Positions 36,276 to 45,133 are shown, numbered from the stretch's first letter. The stretch is DNA of 64,000 bases from Pyrococcus sp. NA2 (GCF_000211475.1 NC_015474.1:1364001-1428000); one strand, 5' to 3'. Notes: generated by a model not told the origin, from the sequence alone. Made by a program: numbers and translations.

Positions 36276-36443
36276 CTCTTAAAAATTCTGCTCGTTATAA
36301 TATTCCAAGACAAATTAGGGGACATTGAGAATGTTCTAGGTGCGATAGAACTTGAGAAAATAACTAAACTGGCTCTTATAGTGAAATGGAGTTAGTTGAA
36401 ATGTGATTTTCCAGCTCTCACTTAACCTACCTCTTTTGATCAT

Positions 36444-36775
36444 TCAGAGTGTGAGTATATAATTAGAAACATCATTTCTTCCAAGGATTTTTAAGTTTTG
36501 CTCTAGTTTCTCAATGACTTTTTCAAGTACAGCAATTTTGTCTTTGCTCTCATTAAACTCTTCCTCTCATTTTTTCTATGAGTGAGTAGATCATGTTTTG
36601 AGGAAAGCACCCTATACTCACTATGCCTTCCTTGTCTTTAATCTTTACAATACCTATGTAGAAGCCGTATCTCTTTTTCGTCCACCAAAGACAAGTATTC
36701 TGTAGCCTTCGAGTTCAGCTATCCTAATTGTCTCTCAAATTTTTCGTCTTTCTGGTGTAGTGATAGCAAACGCTG
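36444..36775 (-). pseudogene. Frameshifted remnant of an unknown protein
   Basis: On the minus strand three consecutive segments in different frames read like one protein: an AELEGYRILVFGGRK-like start, then RYGFYIGIVKIKDKEGIVSI followed by GCFPQNMIYSLIEKMRGR, then a charged helix LEKVIEKLEQNLKILG ending at a TGA (36444-36446). At least two frameshifts are needed to join them. The C-terminal helix looks like a coiled coil. No family recognised. Confidence 0.55.
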
Positions 36776-36812
36776 AACTAATTTTCTCTTTCGAGACTCT
36801 GAAGAGAGAGCA

Positions 36813-36989
36813 ATGGAAAAGGTCGTGAACTACGCTGTGGGAATGATAGCTTCCTCTGGAATATTAAATGATCCAAAAAGAAAACATTCCTTCATAATTG
36901 CATTGGAAGCAATGGCAGGGCTAGCAAAGGGTATGGCAGATTTACTGAAAGAACTTCCTTGGCTTTTTCTTTCTTTTTTTTACAAATGA
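36813..36989 (+). pseudogene. Short ORF, probably the remnant of a helical protein
   Basis: A 58-codon frame beginning MEKVVNYAVGMIASSG with a helical middle (ALEAMAGLAKGMADLLKEL) and an odd hydrophobic C-terminus encoded by a T-rich stretch, suggesting that the natural end was lost. No SD at the start. It overlaps the start of the antitoxin pseudogene. Could be part of the same element; function unknown. Confidence 0.35.
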
Positions 36990-37242
36990 GTAATCCAATA
37001 TCGGAGATCGTAATGGTGACTGTGACAAGTAAGTACAAGTTACTATCCTCAGGGAAGTGAGAGAAACTCTTGGAATAAAAGCTGGGAGATAAGGTTGTGT
37101 TTGTTAAAACAAAGGGAGACATGTAATTAAACGTCTCGAAGACTTTGTTAGGGAGATGGCAGATCTTACAAAGGATATTGACAAGACTGTGGATGAAATG
37201 AAAGAAGGGCTCAGCAAAATGTTTAGTGAGGCTCATGAATGA
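36986..37242 (+). pseudogene. Frameshifted AbrB/VapB-type antitoxin
   Basis: Starts MSNPISEIVMVTVTSKY and, after a frame change, continues REVRETLGIKAG, then with further single-base slips KVVFVKTKG, VIKRLEDFVREMADLTKDID and MKEGLSKMFSEAHE before TGA. This is the standard SpoVT/AbrB swapped-hairpin domain (VTIPxEVRETLGIKxGDKV) followed by the toxin-binding tail. At least three indels disrupt it. The end overlaps the following PIN gene as ATGA, the usual vapBC arrangement. Confidence 0.75.
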
Positions 37243-37530
37243 AGGTTGTTCTTGATATGAGTGTTTTCCACAACTGGAAATTTTTTTTACTTTGGCTCAA
37301 GGATTCACGTACTCTCCAGTGACAAGTGCACCAATTTAAAAAACTTGAAAAACTTTGAAGAAGGAAAAAGTGTTGTTGACACTCTATTCAATAGCATTGG
37401 AATCGAGGTTGTGGAATTTGACAAGGAGTGTGCAGTTCAGTAAGTGGAACTTGCAACTGGGAGATTGTGTATCGTTCCCTGAATTGCTGGGTTTAAAGTT
37501 GTTACATCCAATTCAATCTGTGCCTGATCT
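37239..37530 (+). pseudogene. Disrupted VapC-like PIN-domain toxin
   Basis: Begins MKVVLDMSVFHNW, the PIN start with the first catalytic Asp, then breaks. Later fragments in changing frames include LKNFEEGKSVVDTLFNSIGI, VVEFDKECAVQ and VELATGRLCIVP, which are typical of PIN toxins with mid-domain acidic residues, and end near FKVVTSNSIC. Several stops and slips make it nonfunctional. Its 3' end runs straight into the decayed tRNA copy. Confidence 0.65.
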
Positions 37531-37575
37531 TGAAGGTTCCTGGTTCAAATCTGGACCGCAGGATCACGAGAATTT
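37526..37575 (+). repeat. attR-like degenerate copy of the tRNA-Tyr 3' half
   Basis: GGTTCAAATC (37542-37551) and the flanking arms copy the tRNA T-arm and acceptor, but with nine differences in 37531-37570, seven of them transitions. The acceptor strand reads CCGCAGGATCA instead of CCGCGGGACCA, so no functional tRNA could be made. It marks the distal end of the decayed element. Confidence 0.7.
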
Positions 37576-37576
37576 C

Positions 37577-37841
37577 CTCCAATTACTGCAAACAGATTAG
37601 GACTAGTATTCATTGAAGTATCAAGTTACAATTTCTAAGAAGCCGAAGAAACTCTTGAGACATATGCTTAATGGCTCCAAGCGGAGTAATACCATGAACC
37701 TTCATCTTCATTTGATTGACATTCTTCCTGGCTTTCCTATATTCCAAACTTTAGAGGGGCATTCCTCTCGCATAATCAATAAAAATAAGAGACACTTTAA
37801 CCGGTGCAACAAGAGGAGTTCATGTAAAAATGAGAAAGAAA
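37577..37841. other. Non-coding stretch after the decayed element
   Basis: An 80-codon ORF is open at 37613-37855 but has no SD, poor composition and runs into the permease gene. Its start KYQVTISKK resembles an AbrB antitoxin N-terminus, so this may be another scrap of a second antitoxin. Nothing else supportable was seen. Confidence 0.35.
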
Positions 37842-38633
37842 TCATGACCTTTTAACTAAGAGATCGCGCCTTAGGGTTCTCTTGGCAATTAATAGCGTCA
37901 TTCCAAGTATTAAGGCCGTTGCTGGTGGGATGTAAATGGCCATCTTTGGAATATAGAGCGGAAACAGTGTGGCAATTACGAAGAGAATTATTGGGGGTGA
38001 GGAAGCTAGAAGAATCGCTGGATTGTTGGAGGATAGACTGGAGAATTCTATGGAGGCTATAGAAGGCTTGATGACTGGAACCAAAACAGCAAGGCTTGAA
38101 GATAGCAATATTATAATCGGGTTCAAGATGAACATTATGGCGTAGAACGTAGATGGCAACTGGAATTCTACTCCGTATATAAGTTTATACCCAAGGATTG
38201 TAGCTAAGCCAACGAGGGAGTACAGGAAGTACGCCAGAAGGGAGACTGTGATAGTTGACAAGAATATCGCCTTGATGAACTCGTTGATGTTTCTACAGTA
38301 TGAGAGGATTATCTCGATGTTCCCTGAGACCTTTTCATAGAGAATGGTTTTCAGGGGTATCGTTGTAGTCGTTGTTGTAGCTAGAACTCCAATAAGTAAG
38401 GGAAGTTCCATTATAAGGAATGCAATGTCTAGGGATGTTTCACTCAGAGGCATGTGGAAGTAGTCTTCAACCAACTTGACTAACGATTTCTCTGTGATTG
38501 ACGTATATGGGAGGTATTTTGAGAGGAGAGACACAACTATTAACACCGCCCACATGAAAACCATATCTAGGAGATTTTTCCTTTTAAACATGAACTTGAG
38601 CATCCTTTTCATGTATGCTTTTCTCAACGTCAT
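37842..38633 (-). CDS. ABC transporter permease
   Basis: A 263-residue membrane protein with about six TM helices, typical of ABC-2-like export permeases, including a long extracytoplasmic loop after TM1 (YTSITEKSLVKLVEDYF). No substrate hint. ATG 38633 is chosen because GAGGTG lies 6 bases upstream; the frame remains open to a GTG at 38642. It overlaps the ATPase gene by 50 bp, so the pair is translationally coupled. It is the last gene before the decayed element. Confidence 0.78.
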   Translation of the reverse strand: MTLRKAYMKRMLKFMFKRKNLLDMVFMWAVLIVVSLLSKYLPYTSITEKSLVKLVEDYFHMPLSETSLDIAFLIMELPLLIGVLATTTTTTIPLKTILYEKVSGNIEIILSYCRNINEFIKAIFLSTITVSLLAYFLYSLVGLATILGYKLIYGVEFQLPSTFYAIMFILNPIIILLSSSLAVLVPVIKPSIASIEFSSLSSNNPAILLASSPPIILFVIATLFPLYIPKMAIYIPPATALILGMTLLIAKRTLRRDLLVKRS

Positions 38634-39333
38634 CCTCAACACCTCTTGAGATCTTCATGTACAGTTCATACAGGTTAACTCCCTCCACCTCATCTCTTGT
38701 GTAATCCGCTATTATTCTACCTCTTTTTATGAAGAGTAGCCTATCAAATATAGGCTCAACTTCTCTGAGAAGATGTGTAGAGTATATCACGGGAATATCC
38801 TTTCCCATACGCTTAATCAGGTTCATGAGATTGTACGAAACCTCTGGGTCAAGATTCGCAGTAGGTTCATCTAAGATAAGTAACTCTGGCTCAATGAGGA
38901 ATATTCTAGCCAACATCACTCTGCGCTTTTGTCCTTGGCTTAAGGATGAACCAAGCTTATCTTTTATCTCTTCCAGATCAAACATCTTAATGACTTTTTC
39001 GACCGAGGAATCTGGAACACCATAGAATTCGGCCCAATATTCTAGGTATTCATGCACGGTCATCTCTGGATACGGAAATGAATTTTCGGGAAGTAAGCCT
39101 ATCTTACTCCGAATTTCATCCGCTTCAGGAGAAAATAAGTCAATTCCATAAACGAGAATCCTGCCAGTTATCGGCTTTAATATCCCTGCAACTCCTCTAA
39201 GAAACGTTGTTTTCCCAGCACCATTGGGCCCAAGTAGACATGTTATTCCCTCATCTATGCTTAATGATTCAACTTCTAGCACGGGTTTCCCGGCATAACC
39301 TAGTTTAACATTCTCAAACTCTATGATTGGCAT
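38584..39333 (-). CDS. ABC transporter ATP-binding protein
   Basis: A 249-residue ABC ATPase with Walker A GPNGAGKTT near residue 35, signature LSQGQKRRV near 130, Walker B LLILDEPTANLDPE near 151 and the switch His in YSTHLLRE near 184. The GILKPITGRILVYG and PYPEMTVHEYLEYWAEFYG segments are typical of drug/peptide/polysaccharide ABC-2 exporters. SD AAGGAGGTC precedes the ATG. Forms a transporter with the permease gene downstream. Confidence 0.95.
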   Translation of the reverse strand: MPIIEFENVKLGYAGKPVLEVESLSIDEGITCLLGPNGAGKTTFLRGVAGILKPITGRILVYGIDLFSPEADEIRSKIGLLPENSFPYPEMTVHEYLEYWAEFYGVPDSSVEKVIKMFDLEEIKDKLGSSLSQGQKRRVMLARIFLIEPELLILDEPTANLDPEVSYNLMNLIKRMGKDIPVIYSTHLLREVEPIFDRLLFIKRGRIIADYTRDEVEGVNLYELYMKISRGVEDDVEKSIHEKDAQVHV

Positions 39334-39527
39334 GTTTCTGACCTCCTTACTAAAATTTCATCAATGCCCTGTTTAGAGATTAACTAACCAAGTTCTAATC
39401 TTTTAGTAACTTAAAATGTATATAAGTTTTTTGTTCTAATGATAATTCAGTTATAAAAATCTATGGGAATAGCTAACGTTGCCAACAATTTTTAAATCTA
39501 AAACATTTCCATAGATAGCGGGAGGCC

Positions 39528-40451
39528 ATGAAGATAGTTCCATTAGCTTCCGAGAGTTTGGGTGTTAGAAGTTTGGCCCTCTTTTTGAAGATAGGAAAAG
39601 TTGGCATATTAGTTGACCCTGGAGTAGCCTTAGGTCCTAAGAGATATTCATTGCCTCCAGCTGAAGCCGAGATGAAGGCTTTACTTATGTCCAGGGAGAA
39701 GATACAAGAATATTCCAAAAAAGCCCAAATAATAACGATATCTCACTATCACTACGACCACCACACTCCTTTCTTCGAGGGCCTCTACGAGAGTTCCTCG
39801 GAGGAAAAGGCAAGGGAGATCTATACAGGAAAGTTACTCCTGATAAAGCATCCGACTCAAGACATAAATGCAAGCCAGAAGAAGAGGGCAAATGAGTTCT
39901 TGAAGTATGCGAAGGATATAGCAAAGGATATTAAGTTTGCCGACTCCCAGAGTTTTGACTTTGGAGACTTCAGAATAGAGTTCTCTCCTCCAATACCCCA
40001 TGGTAGAGAAGGGTCTAGGCTTGGCTATGTCCTCATGGTGCTCGTGGACGATGGAAAGAAGAGCGTTCTTCATGCAAGTGATAGCCAGCTCATAAATGAC
40101 AAGGCCATCGATTGGATAATCAAGAAGAATCCCGATGTTCTTATAGCTGGGGGCCCGCCAACTTACCTCTCTCACAGGGTTGGAAACGTCAGAAAGCTCG
40201 GAGTTGAAAATATAAACAAGATAATAAGGGAGACGAACGCTGAATTAGTGATAGACCATCACATAGTTAGAGATAAAGGTTATGAAAAGTTCTTTGAGGA
40301 GCTCGATAAGAGGCCCTCGACATTTGCGGAGTTCCTGGGAAAGGATAGTGCACCTTTAGAGGCTTATAGAAAAGAGCTTCACAAGATTCAGAAGGGAGAA
40401 GATGTTGAGATTCCGAATGGAATTAAGAAATTTTTGAAAGAGCTAAAATGA
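39528..40451 (+). CDS. UPF0282 metallo-beta-lactamase-fold protein
   Basis: A 307-residue MBL-fold protein of the UPF0282/COG2248 family. The metal motif is ITISHYHYDHHTPF near residue 67, HASDSQLI supplies a middle Asp ligand near 182, and LVIDHHIVRD near 242 supplies the last His. Function uncharacterised; the fold suggests a hydrolase or nuclease. GGGAGG precedes the ATG and TTTAAAT near 39490-39496 is the TATA box. The stop overlaps the helicase start by ATGA, so the two proteins are probably made together. Confidence 0.85.
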   Translation: MKIVPLASESLGVRSLALFLKIGKVGILVDPGVALGPKRYSLPPAEAEMKALLMSREKIQEYSKKAQIITISHYHYDHHTPFFEGLYESSSEEKAREIYTGKLLLIKHPTQDINASQKKRANEFLKYAKDIAKDIKFADSQSFDFGDFRIEFSPPIPHGREGSRLGYVLMVLVDDGKKSVLHASDSQLINDKAIDWIIKKNPDVLIAGGPPTYLSHRVGNVRKLGVENINKIIRETNAELVIDHHIVRDKGYEKFFEELDKRPSTFAEFLGKDSAPLEAYRKELHKIQKGEDVEIPNGIKKFLKELK

Positions 40452-43063
40452 TAGAGGAGATATTTAAGGGACTTGAGAGCGAGATAGTCCACGTTCACGA
40501 GATACCTCCAAGGAAAGGTAAGTATGGAGAATTTAGATTCAGGAACAGAGAGATTAACGAGTTAGTTGAGAGGCTTGGCTTTAAACTCTATTCTCATCAA
40601 GTGAGGGCGTTAGAACTCTTGTACTCTGGCAAAAACGTTGTGATCTCAACTCCAACGGCAAGTGGAAAGAGTGAGGTTTTCAGATTGTACATCTTTGATT
40701 CCTTCCTTACTGACGGCTCTTCAACGTTCCTTCTAGTTTATCCAACCAGGGCCCTCATAAACAATCAGATCGAGAAGTTTGAGAGGGAAAATGACATCTT
40801 TGAGGAGATAACTGGAAAAAGAGTGAAAGCTGCTATATTGACTGGAGATGTTGAGTGGTTCGAGAGAAAGAGGATAACCAGGGAAAGGCCAAACGTTATT
40901 TTCACGACACCTGATATGCTTCACTACAACATTCTTCCAAAATGGGTCGACTACGCATGGTTGCTGAAGAGGTTAAAGCTCCTTGTGGTTGATGAGCTCC
41001 ACACATATAGGGGCGTCTTCGGGACTAATGTTGCCTACGTTTTCAGGAGACTGTTCTTTAGATTGAGAAGGTTAAATGCTAGGCCTCAGATATTAGCACT
41101 TTCAGCAACTCTTCGGAATCCAAAGGAATTCGCTGAGGCTTTCTTTGGATTCGAATTTGAGGCCATAACTGAAGCTGGGAATCCAAGTCCGAGGAAGTAC
41201 ATAATAATGTTTGAGCCAACGAGATTCACGGGAGAACAGCTAATTAGACAGGTTGTTGAGAGGTTAATTAAAAACGATATAAAAACATTGATCTTTTTTG
41301 ACTCTAGAAAGGGAACTGAGAAGGTTATGAGGCTTTTTCTTCTTTCTGATTTCTTTGACAAGATAACCACATACAAGGGGACTTTAACTAAAACAGAGAG
41401 GTTTGAGATTGAGAGGAAGTTTAGGGAAGGAGAATTGAAAGCCCTCTTGACTACCAATGCCCTTGAACTTGGCATAGACATAGGAGACCTAGACGCCGTT
41501 ATAAATTACGGCATTCCTGCAGATGGTCTATTCTCGTTGATTCAGAGATTTGGAAGGGCCGGTAGGGATCCAAATAGAGTGGCCATAAATGGGGTGATAC
41601 TAAGGAGGAACGGCTTGGATTATTACTATAAGGAGCACTTTGAAGAGCTCGTTGAAGGGATAGAGAAGGGCTTGGTCGATAAGATACCTGTAAACCTGGG
41701 GAATGAGAGGATAATGAGAAAGCATCTGCACTATCTGGTGAGTGAGTTAGGTTTCCTTGAGAAGGATGAAGTACCGAAGAACTGGATTAGAGTTATTGAG
41801 CAACTTAAAGCTGAGAGGAGTGTAGAAGAGGTTGAGAATAAAATCACTGGGAAGAGAGAGTATAGGAGCATTAAGCCACCGGTTTATTCATCAATAAGAA
41901 CTACGGGAGACGAAACTTTCTTCCTTGTTAAGGACGATGAGAGGGTAAGATCCGAAGTGAGAAGTAAAAGAGGCTCAGAACTTCTAAGATTCATAAATAC
42001 CCTCAGAGCAAGGCGTCTAATAATAGAGGAGGTTGATGAGCTCGAGTTCTATAGAAGTCTGCTGCCAGGGATGGTTTATCCTTCAAGAGGGAGGCTGTAC
42101 ATGGTGCTTGATAGAGTACAGGTTGAGAAATTTCACTTCATTTTCGCCAGGGAGATCCCAATGCATGAGGATTTGGAAACAAATGCTAAGAAGGAGGAGA
42201 TAATTGAGATCCTCGAGACGTATGAAGGTAAAAATGTAGGACCAGTTAGGGTATTCTTTGGGAGGGTCAAGGTTAGGCAGATATTTGGTGAGTACATGAT
42301 CAGGGGAAAAGACGTTGACAGGCACATTGAGAGACTTGAAAGTCTAAGGGATGAGGGTATATTAAACGCATCCATAAGTAGAAGTCCCTTTGAGGAGTGG
42401 CTTAACTTTGCTAGAGTCGTCTTTAATGAACCGTTCTCAAGGGAGTTTGAAACCGAAGGAGTGTGGCTGATATTCCCCTCGGAAATAAGGAGCATTCCAG
42501 CTCAGGAGTTTAGAACATTCTTCTCAATTGCCTATCAGCATGATCCTGAACTTGCAATGTTCCTATATAACAAGCTAGATAGGAACAGATTGATCTCCTT
42601 ATTCCTTGGGGCAACTACCCACTATATAAGGAGAACTATTAGGGAATACGCGAGAAGAAGAGGACTTGGGGAAGAGTTTGAGTTCGCGGTTAAAAAGATG
42701 ATTGACAGTAAAGATGGCATAGGCTCAGGACTCCATGCGATTGAACATAATCTAATCAAGATAGCACCTGTTGTAACATACGTTGACTCGAGAGAGCTTG
42801 GTGGTTATAGTTATGAGAGTTTTGATGGCCTTCCAGTTGTATTCATTTACGACGGTAACGAAGGAGGCTCGGGGATAGTCAAGTCACTATACGAGAACAT
42901 TGAGAAGCTCATGAGGAGAAGTTTTGAGCATATAAGTAAATGTCCGTGTAAAGACGGATGTCCTGCATGTATATATTCTTCCAAGTGTGGAACCTTTAAT
43001 GAGTTTCTGGACAAGTGGATGGCCCTAAAGATATGGGAGCACGTTCTTGATCATAAAGCTTAA
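40448..43063 (+). CDS. Superfamily 2 helicase of the Hrq1/MrfA type with C-terminal Cys cluster
   Basis: An 871-residue DEAD/DEAH-box helicase. Walker A is TPTASGKSEV near residue 71, motif II VVDELHTYRG near 181 (DEVH-like with Leu), SATL near 220, and the second RecA domain has TTNALELGIDIG and QRFGRAGRDPNRV. The C-terminal region has the DUF1998/MrfA-type cluster CPCKDGCPACIYSSKCG, which binds zinc. Relatives repair interstrand cross-links or bulky lesions. Coupled to the UPF0282 MBL protein upstream, which might be its nuclease partner. Confidence 0.9.
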   Translation: MIEEIFKGLESEIVHVHEIPPRKGKYGEFRFRNREINELVERLGFKLYSHQVRALELLYSGKNVVISTPTASGKSEVFRLYIFDSFLTDGSSTFLLVYPTRALINNQIEKFERENDIFEEITGKRVKAAILTGDVEWFERKRITRERPNVIFTTPDMLHYNILPKWVDYAWLLKRLKLLVVDELHTYRGVFGTNVAYVFRRLFFRLRRLNARPQILALSATLRNPKEFAEAFFGFEFEAITEAGNPSPRKYIIMFEPTRFTGEQLIRQVVERLIKNDIKTLIFFDSRKGTEKVMRLFLLSDFFDKITTYKGTLTKTERFEIERKFREGELKALLTTNALELGIDIGDLDAVINYGIPADGLFSLIQRFGRAGRDPNRVAINGVILRRNGLDYYYKEHFEELVEGIEKGLVDKIPVNLGNERIMRKHLHYLVSELGFLEKDEVPKNWIRVIEQLKAERSVEEVENKITGKREYRSIKPPVYSSIRTTGDETFFLVKDDERVRSEVRSKRGSELLRFINTLRARRLIIEEVDELEFYRSLLPGMVYPSRGRLYMVLDRVQVEKFHFIFAREIPMHEDLETNAKKEEIIEILETYEGKNVGPVRVFFGRVKVRQIFGEYMIRGKDVDRHIERLESLRDEGILNASISRSPFEEWLNFARVVFNEPFSREFETEGVWLIFPSEIRSIPAQEFRTFFSIAYQHDPELAMFLYNKLDRNRLISLFLGATTHYIRRTIREYARRRGLGEEFEFAVKKMIDSKDGIGSGLHAIEHNLIKIAPVVTYVDSRELGGYSYESFDGLPVVFIYDGNEGGSGIVKSLYENIEKLMRRSFEHISKCPCKDGCPACIYSSKCGTFNEFLDKWMALKIWEHVLDHKA

Positions 43064-43116
43064 ATACCTCAAAATTTTTAGTTAATTTTGGTAAGAAAAA
43101 AATGGGGTGGTGAAAG

Positions 43117-43875
43117 ATGGTATACGTGGCGGTTCTTGCAAACATTGCAGGGAACTTTCCAGCACTTGCAGCCGCTTTGGACAAGATAGAGGAGTTCAAA
43201 GAGAGTGGTTATGAGATCGAGAAGTACTACATACTGGGCAACATAGTTGGATTGTTCCCATATCCAAAGGAAGTCCTTGAGGCAATAAAGAATTTAGCGA
43301 AGGTTAATAATGTCAAGATAATTAGAGGAAAATATGATCAGCTTATAGCTATGAGCGATCCTCACGCTGAAGGGCCAGAGTACATAGATAAGCTTGAGAT
43401 ACCAGATCACCTTAAGAGAACCCTCAAGTACACTTGGGAAAAACTTGGTCATGAGGGCAGAGAGTGGCTGAGGGATCTTCCAATATACTTGGTTGATAGG
43501 ATTGGAAAGAATGAAGTTTTTGGTGTCTATGGAAGCCCGATAAACCCCTTTGATGGTGAAGTCTTACCAGATCAGCCAACTAGCTACTATGAAGCAATAA
43601 TGAGGCCCGTGAAGGAGTATGAGATGCTGATTGTCGCAAGTCCAAGATATCCCGTTGATGCAATGACCATGTATGGCAGGGTTGTTTGTCCTGGAAGTTT
43701 AGGATTTCCACCAGCTAGAGAACATAAGGCTACATTCGCCTTAATAGATGTGGAGAGCTTGAAGGTAAAGTTCGTCGAGGTTAGCTATGACAAGAAGATC
43801 ATAGAGGAGAGAATAAAAAGCGAGGGACTGCCAGAGGAAGTCATAAAGATCTTATACCACGGAGGAAAAGCTTGA
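43117..43875 (+). CDS. Calcineurin-like fold protein with degenerate metal site (probable pseudo-phosphoesterase)
   Basis: A 252-residue protein with the overall motif order of YfcE/MJ0936-type metallophosphoesterases, but the metal ligands are replaced. The DxHGN motif reads ANIAGN (residues 8-13), GD reads GN in ILGNIVGLFP, GNHD reads RGKYDQ, GHTH reads ASPRYP, while the structural NPGSVG survives as CPGSLG. It is unlikely to hold two metals or hydrolyse phosphoesters. SD GGTGGTG upstream and intact frame show it is expressed, so it may be a binding or regulatory protein. Ends in a 35-bp convergent overlap with the flippase gene. Confidence 0.8.
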   Translation: MVYVAVLANIAGNFPALAAALDKIEEFKESGYEIEKYYILGNIVGLFPYPKEVLEAIKNLAKVNNVKIIRGKYDQLIAMSDPHAEGPEYIDKLEIPDHLKRTLKYTWEKLGHEGREWLRDLPIYLVDRIGKNEVFGVYGSPINPFDGEVLPDQPTSYYEAIMRPVKEYEMLIVASPRYPVDAMTMYGRVVCPGSLGFPPAREHKATFALIDVESLKVKFVEVSYDKKIIEERIKSEGLPEEVIKILYHGGKA

Positions 43876-45133
43876 CATCTTTTATCTCTATTCCAATGTA
43901 CAATGCCAGGAGAATTAGGGGATTTAGATACTTTGTCATAAACTGGAGAAGGATTGCTATAATTAAGGGTTCCATGATCCTCATACTTACTTTAAATTCT
44001 TTTTTTGCCTTCATAAGGACGAGAATTAGGATCGTTAAGTAGCCGAGTATCAACCCCGTAAGCGTTCCATAGACCCCATACCTTGGAATCAAGATGGCCC
44101 ACGAAATTAGAGAGACCAATGCACCAAGAGATGCATATGTGGAAGAATGTCTTATGAAGCGCGTTGCGCTAAGCAGGTTTATTAAAGGGTTATAAGCGAT
44201 GTAGAGTTCAACGGCAATCAATGCAAATAATAGGGAGGTTCCAACTTTCGTATTGAACATCATCTCTATAACTCCCTGGAATGCTAGGAGGAGAAATGCC
44301 AACGTTGCTGAAACGAATGAGATAAGCCTTGTGGAAATTTCTGCAAGGTCTTTTGATCTGTAACTCTCTCCTTTTCCAAAATCATAGGCAAATATTGGTA
44401 CAATCGCAGACTGCAATACCTGGGGTAGATAGGACAGTAAGAACGAAGTTGAAAGGACTGCTGAGATTATTCCAGCACTCTCACTTCCTGAGAGTTTCTC
44501 TGTCATAAAATAGGGCCCTTGGATTAGGAATATTCCAGAAATAGTGCCCAGGAAGGCCCATCCAGAATACTTCGCAAGTATTTTTATCTCCTCCCTCCTA
44601 AACTTCCCAACAAGCCCGTTCTTCACAATGTATCCTAGTCCAAGTACCGATATTGTACCAAGGAATAGATAATAGGGAAGTAGCACTCCTCCAAAAAATC
44701 CCACAAGAAATGACATGAAACCAAGTATCGTTATATATGCATATATTTCTCCCCTATGAAGGCCATAAATGAAAGATCTAAATGTTAGCTGGATTGCTCT
44801 GAGGGTTGATAGTATCGCAACCTCAAAGTTAATTGGGATGAGCGATAACCCTAGCAAGGGAGTAATGAATGATATGCCCGTTATTCTCTTTATCCTATCT
44901 ACATCTCCCCTTCCAAGGAATTCTGCAGTGTACTTCCCAAGTCCTATTGAGAACAACGCTAGGAATCCAGCAATTAAGAACGCTTGAGATATCGTTGAAT
45001 TAACGTTACCTAGTACGTTCATTCCATACTTCCTACTTATTATAACATTGTACAGGAATCTACTACCTCCAAAGAGTGCCAACGCTACTAAGCTAGCTAT
45101 TGAATGCCTAACTATCACCCTCTTTCTATCCAT
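43841..45133 (-). CDS. Polysaccharide/lipid-linked oligosaccharide flippase (MATE/MVF-like)
   Basis: A 430-residue membrane protein with about 12-14 TM helices, of the RfbX/Wzx or polysaccharide biosynthesis type. The start RHSIASLVALALFGGSRFLYN and the following VNSTISQAFLIAGFLALFSIGLGKY are characteristic. It probably moves a lipid-linked glycan across the membrane, e.g. for surface or N-linked glycans. No glycosyltransferases are next to it. Divergent from proS. Confidence 0.8.
   Translation of the reverse strand: MDRKRVIVRHSIASLVALALFGGSRFLYNVIISRKYGMNVLGNVNSTISQAFLIAGFLALFSIGLGKYTAEFLGRGDVDRIKRITGISFITPLLGLSLIPINFEVAILSTLRAIQLTFRSFIYGLHRGEIYAYITILGFMSFLVGFFGGVLLPYYLFLGTISVLGLGYIVKNGLVGKFRREEIKILAKYSGWAFLGTISGIFLIQGPYFMTEKLSGSESAGIISAVLSTSFLLSYLPQVLQSAIVPIFAYDFGKGESYRSKDLAEISTRLISFVSATLAFLLLAFQGVIEMMFNTKVGTSLLFALIAVELYIAYNPLINLLSATRFIRHSSTYASLGALVSLISWAILIPRYGVYGTLTGLILGYLTILILVLMKAKKEFKVSMRIMEPLIIAILLQFMTKYLNPLILLALYIGIEIKDVKLFLRGIRSL

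Larger units (their letters stand above)
36227..37575. mobile_element. Remnant of an element integrated into tRNA-Tyr (SSV-type footprint)
   Basis: About 1.3 kb bounded by the intact tRNA 3' half and its decayed copy. Inside, every recognisable coding trace is broken by frameshifts or stops: an unknown minus-strand gene, a short plus-strand ORF, and an AbrB/VapB antitoxin with a PIN-type VapC toxin. No intact integrase is left; a weak short frame next to the tRNA (about 36320-36390) could be a leftover but is not recognisable. Surrounding chromosomal genes are dense and intact, so the decay is confined to this interval. Confidence 0.7.

Noticed and set aside
37613-37855. 80-residue ORF as a gene
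   Set aside because: No SD, odd composition and it runs into the permease gene; more likely debris of the decayed element.
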